In this document: in pieces, positions 46,813-58,029 of the stretch
How the letters are laid out: each line of letters opens with the position of its first letter
Numbering within the stretch: the stretch's first letter is position 1
Source of the DNA: Buddleja alternifolia
Taxonomy: Eukaryota > Streptophyta > Magnoliopsida > Lamiales > Scrophulariaceae
DNA: 64,000 bases
Direction of reading: 5' to 3'
Assembly (NCBI GenBank): GCA_019426215.1
Contig: CM033396.1
Location: 29,155,101-29,219,100 of the forward strand
The notes under the pieces: model-generated
Seen by the model: only the letters and a program-made list of their open reading frames with translations
Told to the model about the DNA's origin: nothing
Databases searched by the model: none
Program-made: the position numbers and the translations under genes

Positions 46813-48226
46813 ATAATTTGATTGTGCTATTTGACAATTTATAGATAAAATAATATTTTTGTTTAAGCGTTGTTGGCTATTTTATTATTATATATGGATT
46901 ATTTAGTAGGACGACTTTGTCGAATATTTTTAAATTTCTGTGAAATTTTTTGATTATGTTATATAGTTTTTGAATAAAAAATTTTCCCCTAAGCTTAGTT
47001 TTAATATATGTGAAATATATTGTTAGGTTTAGTTAGACAATGTTAAAAAGATTACAATTTTTATGTTGATATCTCTTAAAATATGTATTTTTAGTTTTGT
47101 TTGGCTAATTTTTTTTAAGATAAAAATCACAAACCACTCAAAACCGCACTCTTGGTTTTGGTTTTTAAAATGGCAATTTAAAATTTTTCTACCGAAAATT
47201 CGCAGTTGGCAACATTTAGTTTCAAATTAACAAAATTTAGTAAAAACCACCCCTACCACTTAATTTTGAGGTGAGGTGCATCGGGAGTAGTGCTCCTGAT
47301 GCACTATAGAAAAATCCGGGGGAGATGTAGAAGAAATGGCATGTCAGAGCAAATGTCCAAATGTCAGAGAAAACATCTATAAATGTCTCTTTTACCCTCT
47401 ACCTAGACTTCGTAGTTCTTATGCGTTGATGATGTAATCATTTCCTTAATCTTCATTATTAAAGCTAATAGCTTCAATAACTACTGCCGCCTCCACTCAT
47501 TCCTTGTTTCACACACAATTTCCAAAGATTGGAAGACTACTTCAATTAATTTTTACATAATGCACACTTAACTTTGTTGCACTTTTGTAACATTTTATCA
47601 AATTAATTATTTCGTCGCAACAGCAACATACATTGAACATTTAAATAGTAAAAGTGATATCGTCGTGAGTATTTTCAGTAGAAATACTAAAACCAAATAA
47701 TTTCACATCCATATTTATTTTATTATAGAACAAAAACATCGCTAATTAATAATCGAGATTACATGGTTTAGAAATTAAATAGGAAGTAGTCAATAAAAAG
47801 GATAAATTCAAATGTTTGAAAATTATATGATTTAGACTAGGAATAAATTAGTGAAAAGAGTTGTTATCTTCAGCAAGTAGGCTTCGTTTGGTTGGAGTTT
47901 ATAGAGGTGATATATCCATTATCACTCCTAATTTTTAGTTTGGTTCAACAAGTTCTGTCCATGATACACAATAGGCCAATTTTTTATCACACTTATTCTA
48001 GGATACTGAATACCACCAGGTAGATGGTATCTATTATCACAAGATTATATCCAATCCTCTTTAAACATTGTAATGACTAGCTTACCCTTGTAATAAAAAA
48101 ATGTAAAATACATAACCTGTTTTCTAACCTAGCAAACTTATTCTCGTCATAGCGGAAGAGAGGTATGCCTTGAAAGAGCATAGAGACACCACTGCTTCTA
48201 CTCATCTTTCAACATAATTATCTTCT
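46813..48226. other. Intergenic spacer with remnants of DNA transposons
   Basis: No gene is seen. The stretch at 47880-48070 starts AGGCTTCGTTTGGTTGGAG and has TATCCATTATCAC-type blocks like those of common plant MITEs, but its ends could not be fixed. The palindromic AGTGCTCCTGATGCACT lies near 47292-47310. Confidence 0.4.
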
Positions 48227-48235
48227 TTTATTTTA

Positions 48236-48616
48236 GGGGTAATTGCATAAAACCCACCTGTGTTATTGTGAAAATGCTAAAAAAAACTCTGTGTTAACGA
48301 AATAGACTAATCACCCCCTTGTCTTCGTAAAAAGTGTGTAAAAAAGCCAAATTCCATTAAAAAACGAGCGTGTGTTTCATGCTTTTTCACCTTTATTGAC
48401 ATGCTCATTTGTCATTTACATGCTTTTCATATTTTGTAAAAAGTAGATAGTGTTAATTCACAAAAAAAAAATACATATTTTCTTTTATCATTTTAACAAA
48501 ATTTGATTTTTTTGCACACTTTTTAAGAACATAGGGGGGTGATTAGCCTATTTCGTTAACACAGAGATTTTTTAGCATTTTTAAAATAACACAGGGTTGT
48601 TTTTTGCAATTATCCC
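48236..48616. mobile_element. Mutator-type MITE
   Basis: This 381-bp element has long inverted arms of about 110 bp, starting GGGGTAATTGCATAAAACCC and ending GCAATTATCCC. A perfect 9-bp target duplication TTTATTTTA lies at 48227-48235 and 48617-48625. The 9-bp duplication and long arms are typical of Mutator-like elements. It has no coding sequence. Confidence 0.87.
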
Positions 48617-48625
48617 TTTATTTTA

Positions 48626-49633
48626 TATTCTAATCTTACCTTCATCGTGATTTTTCAGAGTTTGAAGAAATCATGTACCCATCATAATTGTTAGAATTTT
48701 GTTAATTTAATTTTCATTTGGAAAGGGCTGATTCTGCTTTCGTATGTTGTTTGCTCAAAAATGGTTGAAGTTTTAATTTTCATTTTATTCTATTCCTCGT
48801 GTAGTGAAAGAAAAAAATAACAAGAACTCTTTAGATCGATGTCCTGGTTTATCAGATTAGTGAACATTGCTAATCTGAAACATTATATTTTGAATAAACA
48901 TATCTCATTCCAAATGGTGTGTTTTTGTCCTATATAAAGCATATGAAAATTCATATTGCTGTATTTGTAAAAAAGTTCTCCGCCAAATGCTTTTAACTTA
49001 TCTGAGACTTGGCATGATGCATGAGAAAAGAAACGATGGAAGATGAATGGAAGAGGAAGATTGAAGAATCAAAAGGTTGAATGATACTTGATTCTCTACA
49101 TTTGCGAAAAGTAAGAAGATGAATGGTTGTATGCTGAATAGTAATTCACGTCGCAATTGCCTTGTTGGTGATTGATTTTTGTGGCTTCCTTGTCTTAGTA
49201 ATTTTGTATAACTAAATTATTATTGGTCCCGTATTAGATTTAAGTGGAAAATTATATGGATAATATTGGTACTCTAAGAAAATGAATAAGGTATTTTAGG
49301 GTTTTTTTTTGTTGAAACCATCTTTATATAAAATATCAACCAAACAACTTGACGATAAATTTTTAGGATATCAGCCTCATTTATTTTTGCAACCAAACAA
49401 TTTTTGGTCAATGCATCCCTCCATTTCTACCATAACTATCAAGTATAATTTTATCACATTCAATCCTATAATTTTGTTTTCTTTTTTCAATTTGTCAATG
49501 TTATATGTATTTGTAATATTTATTAAATGCTGAGTTTTATATTGTATTATACTATTATTCTCAAGAGTTATATATATTTAACTTCAAAATTATTTCACAA
49601 AGAAAAAAAAAGAAAATTCTCATCCGTTAATCA
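48626..49633. other. Intergenic spacer
   Basis: AT-rich with no coding domain. Two CAACCAAACAA strings at about 49337 and 49392 resemble MITE ends, but no matching pair with a target duplication was found. Confidence 0.4.
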
Positions 49634-49642
49634 ACAATTTAT

Positions 49643-50765
49643 GGTAAAATTTCACTTTTGGTCCCCCACTTATATGCCAAATCCGATTTTGGTCCCCTAG
49701 TTTTCCCTCTCTTCAAATGTCGTCCCTCAGTTATCACTTTTTAATCAATTTTGGTCCCTCCGTCAACTTTTGGAGTCAATTGAAATATCAAAAATTGCAT
49801 TTTGCACCCCAAAAACGTAAATTATGATAATTTCCACCCCAAAAAAGAATAACTAACGAATTTCACCCTTTTATCATTTTTTAATTATGATATATTTACA
49901 TATTTTTTAATTATGCATGAAATAAGACATGTTAAGATATATTATAAATGTCTATGAATATCATAAAATTGCACACTTTTTTAAATTACACATCTTGTTA
50001 AATTATATGAGAGACGAAATGTACTTGTGTGCTCCACATTACGGAACAACTTTACTTTGTTGATGATATCTCGGAAACTCGTTTGAACGTCCCCGAGATT
50101 TGCCTTATGATTTTCATAGTCAAAATTCAAATTAGTGAGATCAATCCAGAGAACCTCCATCTTCTACCTAGAATGTTGGTTGCAACGGAGAATTTCATAG
50201 GGAGGAAAGAGAGAATGTGACAAAGCAATGAGTTAGGCAAGCTGCTATGCCTATCAGATGATGCTCGAATAAATTGATTTGTTCTCATCATTATGAAATC
50301 GAAAAGGCTTAAAGTGTTCAAAGATTGTTTGGATGTTGGAAATGGATAATCAAATGGTGAATTAACGAACTCGCTGAAAATATGCTTGATTTTGTTTCTT
50401 TAACCAAGCATTTTATGTAATTTAAGAAGGTGTGTAATATTATGATATCTATATATATACACATTTATAATATATCTTAACATGTCTTATTTTATGCATA
50501 ATTAAAAATATGTAACTATATCATAATTAAAAATATGATAAAAGGGTGAAATTCGTTAGTTATTCTTTTGGGGTGAAAATTATCATAATTTGTGTTTTGG
50601 GGTGCAACATGCAATTTTTGATATTTTAATTGACCCCAAAAGTTGACGGAGGGACCAAAATTGATTAAAAAGTTATAACTGAGGGATGACATTTGATGAG
50701 AGCTGTAACTGGGGGACCAAAATCGGATTTTGTGTAAAACTGGGGACCAAAAATGAAATTTTTCC
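49643..50765. mobile_element. Pack-MULE-like element carrying an F-box gene fragment
   Basis: This 1123-bp element has inverted arms of roughly 320 bp. The left arm starts GGTAAAATTTCACTTTTGGT and the right arm ends in the complement of GGAAAAATTTCATTTTTGGT. A perfect 9-bp duplication ACAATTTAT lies at 49634-49642 and 50766-50774. Between the arms is part of an F-box gene. Mutator-like elements that carry host gene pieces are called Pack-MULEs. Confidence 0.85.
49985..50321 (-). pseudogene. F-box/LRR (FBD-type) gene fragment captured by a MULE
   Basis: The - strand frame from 50321 has DRHSSLPNSLLCHILSFLP, then MKFSVATNILGRRWRF, an F-box as found in plant F-box/FBD/LRR proteins. Near 50128 the frame shifts, and NLNFDYEN with FRDIINKVKLFRNVEH and TFRLSY follow in the next frame, the usual start of the LRR part. 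The rest of the gene is absent. Only the first about 110 codons are present, so it cannot give a full F-box protein. Confidence 0.8.
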
Positions 50766-50774
50766 ACAATTTAT

Positions 50775-51866
50775 TAATCTTCTTTTTGCGAGCTGGAGAG
50801 AGAGAAGCTCATATATTGGAGAAAGAGAGGAAATGAAAAAAGTTACCAACTTGGGGCATTGAAAATGAGAGACACGGAGGGGAAGCAGAACGTTTGTTTA
50901 TGGTGTTGGGTGGATGGGTTTTGGAGGAATAAGTATTAAGTGTGTTAATGATTTTCAAATTCAAGTTTTCATGGTCGAATATTAATGGAGTAATCTAATC
51001 AAATATTCAAATTGCTCAACCTAATAGCATTACAAATGTTTCCAATATGTACTATAAATATAGTTTAAATTGAGGGCAAATAGTCCATCCAATCATGTCT
51101 ATTTCTATTATGGAGCGTTTGCAATTGCAAATAGTCCATCTAATCATTTGTATTTCTATAACATATAAATATAGTTTAAATGTTTGCAAATAGTGCCATC
51201 CTTCCAAATGAATCAAGCTACAAGATTGTTAGAATGGAGAAAAAAGGAAAGTAGAAAAGGAAAGTAGAAAAGAAAAGAAAACGAAGAAATGAAAAAAGAA
51301 AAAAGAAAAATACAAATATCCAGAAAAAGGAAAAAAAAAAGAGAAAGAATGAAAGAAAAATACAAAAAATAGTGTATTAGGGAGAATACTTATTATATTG
51401 AGAGGTTCACATAATTTCTTTTAGGGGGCTAAGTGTTATATGGTGTAGTTCTAGCAATATTAAATACATGATCGATAGTTAAAGGGACAATATATATTTT
51501 ACCTTAAAAATATGATCATGCCACTTTTGTGTGTGATAATTGTTTTTTTTTTTATATAATTTTTGCGTGTGATATCATTTAGAGAGAAATAATTGGCCAA
51601 TGCAAAAAGGGATAAAGAGCGTGCGTCATCCCCACTAACTACTAACTCAGCTTCAAGTTTTGTATCACATGAAAGCCTTGTTATTTTTATGTATTATATA
51701 TTGCACACACAATGAGAAAACAAGAAGAAGAAAACATTGTGGAATAAGACAAGCCTGAAGAGACAACAAATTAAACTAAAGTCCCATATGACAAAGGAAA
51801 TCGGATCCCATGTAATTTTGTTTCTTTGCTTCCATTTTTTCATCTCACACTCTCAAAACAACACAC
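50775..51866. other. Intergenic spacer with purine-rich tract
   Basis: No gene is seen. A strongly purine-biased tract at about 51236-51370 repeats GGAAAGTAGAAAAG and GAAAAAAGAAAA. A pair of imperfect repeats containing CAAATAGTCCATC lies at 51076-51145. Confidence 0.45.
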
Positions 51867-52032
51867 GATCCTCTATTGCAAAATGATGTTGCATCTTCTA
51901 ATGCATTCATTTCATGCATGACAAGTGCATAAATCTTTTTCTTAAATATATAAGTGATTTGAATTTTATACACTTGTCATGTATAGAAGTGAATGCAATA
52001 GGAGATACAACATCATTTGCAATAGAGAATCC
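51867..52032. mobile_element. Foldback MITE-like element
   Basis: The left arm GATCCTCTATTGCAAAATGA and on is the inverted copy of the right arm, which ends CAATAGAGAATCC. The arms pair over most of 166 bp, including a TGACAAGTG block. No clear target duplication was found, so the class is unknown. Confidence 0.6.
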
Positions 52033-52114
52033 AAATTGCCAAAACAAAGGGAATGGTTAAAAAAACCTCATAAGTACTAGTACATCTCTCAACTTTTCTT
52101 TTTTTTTTTTTATC

Positions 52115-52360
52115 ATAAAATTACACAAACCTCCCTTCATATAATGTGTAACTACCAAACTACTCCTTATTTTTAAAATTACATAAAGACCCCATGTAAG
52201 TCGTTCCTACAATTACTCTACACCTGTATTTAAAATTCTTACAATTTAACTTATAGAAACCTTACAATTAGGCCAATGTAAGGGATGTTGGTAGTTTCAA
52301 AAATATGTGGGGTTTTTTGGTAATTACACATTATAAGAGGGGGTATGTCTATAATTATTT
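52115..52360. mobile_element. Inverted-repeat MITE
   Basis: The left arm has CATATAATGTGTAACTACCA and the right arm is the inverse of TTATAATGTGTAATTACCA. Both continue for about 70 bp. The ends are ragged and the target duplication is unclear. Confidence 0.55.
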
Positions 52361-53380
52361 TAATTGATAACTTAAAACTTAGAAGACAAAATCGAGCAAC
52401 TAGTACAGCAACCCTCTAAATAGGACTTGTCCGCCCACATGAGTGAGCTCGTCCACCACCAAATTGTTAGTCAGGCTTAAAATTCTTTACTAAATTGTTA
52501 ATCGGATTTGAATTTCTTAACTGCAAAAGTGATTGGTACACGGATAATTATTACAGGTGAAAATTACAATACTAGTCTCATAACTCACAAAGAAAAACAA
52601 GTTCGGTCATGCTTTACAAATCTCAACTATAGTCCCACTATTAAGTTTGGACGGAAAAAACCATGTACTACGCAAGTGGCCTTTAAATCTAACTTCCTCC
52701 ACAACACGTGCCTCTCGCGTGTTGTCAGATATCACAATTTCTATGAATCCTGATTAAAAAATAGAAAACAGAAAGTTAGATATCACAATTTCAAAATCTA
52801 ATCTTCAAACCCCATCCCTTTTTAATCTCTGAAATCCTCCAAAATCTATGACCATTTTATTTTCTAAAGAAAGCGATTCACTTGGCAACAATGAAACAAA
52901 TTACAACTCATTCAGTCGAGAGTTTTGGCGCAACTCTATCATTTGGTTTACCGTCCACCGCCGCATTACAGCGAGTCATTTTCTCCTAAATGTATGGTTT
53001 AGTTCTTTGTGATTTTTGTATTTAAGTGCTTAATATAGTATTGTATGCTTAAAAATAGATTAAAAACGTTAAAATGATTAAAATAACCAGTGTGTTTGTG
53101 CATGTATAGGGTAATAGGGTTTTTTTTTTTGGAACAATTAAGCGTATTTCATTATATCACTCAAACTTTACAAAATTGCCCAGGCATACCTGGGTATTTA
53201 CATCCTGTCAAACTTGCACTGAACAGTATTCCATATTCTATCCACTACTTGACTAATACTACTATTTTCATTAGTAAACAATCTTCTATTTCTTTCGAGC
53301 CAAATAAAATAAACAATAGATGCAAAAGTAGCTCTTTTTTTGCAGCTTAGGACAGTCTTCCCCCTGCTGATTTTTGGACT

Positions 53381-56300
53381 CTATTCTACAACTTCATGCC
53401 ATTGCGCCCTTCTGCAGTCCAGCTTCAACTTTGCCCGAACTTGGTTCAAAACCTCCCTAGTAAATGCACATTGGAAGTAAAGATGATCCCTGCTTTCCTC
53501 TTCCAAGTGACACAGCAGACATTCCGTTTCTGAAAAATGCAACCACCTGCTCAACCTATCTCGTGTCTTCAACCTATCCCTCATTGCCATCCAAAGTACA
53601 ATTCTATGTCGTGCAATGAGACCTTTACCCCCAGACCACTTTACACCAATTCACCTTATCATCATGTTCAATAGTGTGCAGATAGGCATTTCTTATAGTG
53701 AACTTCTCTTCTTTCCACCTACAATGGGCTATGTCAACCGCATCCAAAAATCTCTCCCTTATTGCTATCAGCCTCTTCCAAAACCAAGAATCACTGGTTC
53801 TTGCTTCAATAGTCCATATGTTCCTGGATTTGAGATAGTAGGAGTGCACCCACTTGATCCATAGTGTATCAGATTTAGTAGCTATGTTCCAAAATTGTTT
53901 AAAGATTGCAACTATATTCCAAGGCCCTAAAGCAATGACTCCCAGGCCTCCTTCCTTCTTATCCATACAGATATCTTTCCAACCAACAGTTGCATAACAC
54001 CTTCCTGTGACCTTGCTACTCCACAGGTACAGTCAACAGAGTCTCTCTATTTCAGCCACTACTGCAAGGGGCATTGGGAAGATTTGGCTCCAGTACATCT
54101 GGACACCAAATAGCACAGCTTTTATAAGTAAAAGTCTACCAGCAAAAGACAAATACCTGGCTGTCCAGGATGTTATCTTCCCCATGATCTTGTCTATCAG
54201 AACTTGACAATTCTTTACAGTAAGTCTAGAAGCAATAAGGGGAACTCCCAAATATTTGATTGGCATTTCTCCTTCTGAATATCCAGTTGCCTGTAACAAT
54301 TGCTGCTGCAAATCCTGCCCAATCCCACCACTGATAAGATGGCTCTTGTCTAAATTAGCTCTCAATCCAGAAGCTTCAGAGAACTGTTCAAATCTATATT
54401 TAAGTAAACAAACAGATTGTACCTCCCCTTTGCTAAACATCATTAGATCATCAGAAAACAACATGTTAACAAGCCCAACCCTCTTACACTTTGGATGATA
54501 TTTAAAAACAGATTCCTGCTGCATCAACCCCTTTTACCTGGAAAGTATCCAAACATAGACCCCTGCATCATCACTAAATACCTTACTGTGGATACACATA
54601 ACATCACCATTTTTGTAAAATACAGGGGAAAGCCAACAGCAACCAACAGTTTTTCCAGAAAAGACCAACTCATTGTGTCATACGCCTTACGAATGTCAAC
54701 CTTCATTACTACCCTAGGAGATATCCCTTTCCTCTGATATCCCCTCACCAATTAATGACACAACACAATATTATCAACAATACTCCTTCCTGTTATAAAA
54801 GCACCTTGTGCTTGATCAACTAGCTTAGGTAATACAGATTTAAGTCTATTGCAAAGGATCTTGGATATAACTTTGTAAACAACTGTACAGCAAGGTATGG
54901 GTCTGTAGTCACTCACCTTAGAGGGCACTGGAACCTTGGGAACAAGATGTAACACTGTGTTGTTGATTTCAGTGAGTAGTTTACTTTTCTCAAAAAATTC
55001 AATAACTGCCTTAGAGATTTCCTCCCCTGTGATGTGCCAGGTGCTCCTATAAAAGCAAGAATTAAGTTCGTCTGGTCCAGGGCTTTTATCAATGGGAATG
55101 GAGAATATGGCTGCTTTCACTTCTGCCTTGGTAACTAGCCTACTCAAACTTTCCAAATCTTCCTCAGTGTGTAGTATATATCCTTGATGTATCACTTCAG
55201 GTTGTATCTCTGCAGTGGCTGGACTGCTACTGCCAATCAAGTCCTGATAGTATGTGAGTACCTCCTGCTGGATAGCCTCTGGTTCAGTTAGGAGGGCCCC
55301 TTCACTGTTTTGAAGACATGTGATTCTGCCTTGTACTTTTTTATCTTTGATTTTAGCAAAAAAAATATTTTTTGCATTGATCATTCAACTTATAGAAATT
55401 CACCTTTGCCCTTTGTCTAAAAAATTTTGTTTCTATTTTGCTCAAATGACACAGTTCCTGATATTGCTTCTTCTCTTGTTCTATTAAGCTTATCTCATAG
55501 GGATGATGACTAAGCTTTTCTCTAGTATCCTTTAGTTGTTGACCCGCTCTACTAACCTGGTCTGTAATGTTTGAATATTCATCTTTGTGGAGCCTTTTCA
55601 ATCTGTTTTTTATCAGTTTCCATTTCTTGACCACTCTGAACATCAAACAACCCTCAATCCTCTACCCCCATTCCTCTTTGAAGATATCAATGAATTCTGG
55701 ATTGAGAATCCACCCATTCAAAAGCTTAAATGGTGGCGGCCCTAGCTTGGCTTCTTTGATACTAAGAATCATTAGACAATGATCAGATATACCATTGTCC
55801 AAAAATTGTAAAGAACCTCCTTCAAAAGTCATAACCCATTCTCCATTGACTAAGACTCTATCCAGCTTTCAGTATGTCCTAGTTTCTTATTCATGGTAGT
55901 TACACCAGGTGTAAAATCTGCCACTATATGGAGCATCAGTAAGCCCCAGCTTCTCCACACATGCCTGCATATCATCATTACCTCCTTCAAAACTCCCATC
56001 ACTCCTCATTTTTCCATTAGAAAAAAGTGTTGTGTTCCAATCCCCCATTAGTACCCATGGTTCTTTTATGTCTATGGATTTAAGCTCTACCCAAAGTTGC
56101 TTCCTCCCCTCATCATCATTAAATGCATAAACAACAGTCAGAATAAATCTTTTCTGACCAATTTCCATCCTACAAGTTATATGTTGAGCAGTAACATATA
56201 AAACTGTACTCTTAACAGAATTAGTTTTACAGCATAACCAAATTCGACCATTAGGTGCTGCTATGAATTTATTAGTCATAGTCCAACCATCTCCAAAACC

Positions 56301-56447
56301 TTTCCTAATACTTGCAAAATTATTAGGCTTGACTCTGGTTTCTATCACACCACACACATCCAACCTCTGAGTTGCTATTAGCCTTCTCACACTAAGTTGT
56401 TTAGCTACTGTGTTCAGGCCCCTTATGTTCCAGGACCCTACATTCAT
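53381..56447 (-). pseudogene. LINE ORF2 (endonuclease, reverse transcriptase, zf-RVT), broken
   Basis: 55887-56447 is the endonuclease, starting MNVGSWNIRGLNTVAKQLSV with the catalytic GDWNT block. A stop follows (near 55887). 55353-55646 is the spacer, and 54752-55384 is the RT start (IDKSPGPDELNSCFYRSTWH, LVDQAQGAFITGRSIVDN). 54524-54751 continues it with VDIRKAYDTMSWSFLEKLL. 54033-54527 has FSDDLMMFS, the RT active site, and YLGVPLIASRLT. 53625-53966 and 53381-53590 hold the C-terminal WIKWVHSYYLKSRNIW and the zf-RVT stretch CLLCHLEEESRDHLYFQC. Stops split it into at least six pieces. Confidence 0.9.
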
Positions 56448-56660
56448 AGGTTAGGAGGATCATGGTGAATCTCCCCTCCCTCAATCCCTACTCCTACTTG
56501 ACTTAGTACATGGAACAAATTGGTTAAAGCATGCTGAACTTTCACATTATTTGCTTTCTCAGTCCAGGCAGTCCCTTTCTTTTGTTTAGAACTTCGGACC
56601 TCCTGCCAATCTTGCATAAGTCTCTTCCCTTTTGCCTCCTTACTGCTCTGCCCTACTGTT

Positions 56661-57685
56661 TTACTTGTCTGGTGTATTAGTACCCACTGTAGTAGTAATG
56701 GTACTAGACTCAGCTCCCTGTGTAACAGCTGGCCTCTGATTCGCCACCACCGTCGGCTGCTTAACTTGCCACTGTTGGGTGATAGGCTTATGACAACCAA
56801 TCTCTCTAGGCCCCCATTTATGGCACCGCTTACAAAACATAGGGACCCATTCATACTTCACCTTCTGTTGAATCAATTGACCAGTGTAGCCATTCTTTAT
56901 GGAAATATCCACTGGTAACTCTTTCCCAACCTCAACTTTAACCAGAATCCTAGCATACTTAATTTTCTGTTTCTTGGCAATAAGCTCATCAGTATACAGA
57001 GGTTCCCCGATCTTACTCACTATCTTGCTTAAACTAGTCGCGCCCCCCACATTTCAAGAGGTAAATTATGTAGTTGCACCCAAATTGGGACCGATTTGAG
57101 TTCTTCCCCCTTTATCACACCATCCTGCCATTTCCTCACTATCAAAGGCTTCGAATAGAAGAATTGGATACCTTGATTAAGCGTTGCGTTCATAGCATCC
57201 TCCGTTTCAAACCGCAGTATGAAATGCCCCTTCTCATGTTTCACCACTTGTGGAATCTCCAACCCCTTCCACCGTGTTTTGAGGAAGTTTACCATTACTG
57301 ACAATGGCACATCCTGGCTAAGTATGTATGCTATAAGGGAAAACCTCCAATACTCAATCTCAGGGACTATATCCTCTGGCAATAGACAAATTTCCTCACC
57401 GTCAGTTTCAATTTTCCGCAGTTGGAGACCACTCGCACAGTCCCGATTTCTTGAGAAAAGCCCACTCCATGTTTTGATTTTCCTGTTAGCCTCTGGGACC
57501 TTCCCGTTATCGTTCATACCTCCCCCATTTGGTGGAGTTTCCATCGATTGCACAACTGGTGGGTTCAAATCCTCACCAAGTCCGTCTTCAACAATTTCTA
57601 GATCTAGTTCCACTTCCTTCTGTTGTCCCGCCGTGATTTCAGAAGTGGTTTGGTGTTCCGAAGCCGACGGTGGTATTTCCTTCAT
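56661..57685 (-). pseudogene. LINE ORF1 (DUF4283/zinc-knuckle protein), frameshifted
   Basis: The - strand frame from 57685 has an acidic N-terminus, then SGLFSRNRDCASGLQLRKIE, MVNFLKTRWKGLEIPQVVKH and VPIWVQLHNLPLEMWG of the DUF4283 domain common in plant L1 ORF1 proteins. A shift occurs at a run of six G near 57042-57047. The next frame has YARILVKVEVGKELPVDISI and a knuckle-like CKRCHKWGPREIGC, in which the His is replaced by Pro. Confidence 0.85.
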
Positions 57686-58029
57686 CGGAACAGATGGACT
57701 CGCCCTCGTCTCTATCGTGGTAATAGGGGTTTTGTTGACATTAAAAGTAAAGGAAAGACATTTGATACTTGGTTTCCCTCTAAAAACATCTCCAACCTTT
57801 TATTTTCCCTCCAAAACACATGCTACAGTTGGGTCAAGGCGTGCGGGAAGTCAAGTTTAACGGCTACGTGCAGAGAAGGTGGCTTTTTCGATCTAAATTT
57901 GAACAATGGGACTAAGTATGCAACATTTCGTTGAGATATGGGACTGTTATTGTCGTTTTTGTAAAACATGGTACAAAATTTGTTTTTCAGTGAGTTATAA
58001 GACTAATTTTGTAATTTTTTAATTATTAC

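Larger units (their letters stand above)
53120..57718 (-). mobile_element. L1-type LINE inserted in the Mutator-type element
   Basis: The element is 4599 bp on the - strand. The poly-A tail shows as a T run at 53120-53130. A 10-bp target duplication GGTAATAGGG lies at 53110-53119 and 57719-57728. ORF1 and ORF2 are recognisable but broken. Only about 33 bp precede the first ATG of ORF1, so the 5' end may be slightly truncated. Confidence 0.9.
52555..58020. mobile_element. Mutator-type element split by a LINE
   Basis: The two ends are inverted copies. The left reads AAAATTACAATACTAGTCTC then ATAACTCAC, and the right is the inverse of AAAATTACAAAATTAGTCTT then ATAACTCAC. Similarity runs for about 150-190 bp. 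A perfect 9-bp duplication AATTATTAC lies at 52546-52554 and 58021-58029. Without the LINE the element is about 0.86 kb and has no transposase. Confidence 0.78.

Noticed and set aside
47880..49420. One large MITE-derived element bounded by TTCGTTTGGTTGG and CAACCAAACAA
   Set aside because: The two strings are common in plant MITEs and no target duplication links them; they may belong to separate elements.
57074..57934. + strand frames over LINE ORF1
   Set aside because: They are antisense shadows of ORF1, which has clear DUF4283 residues.
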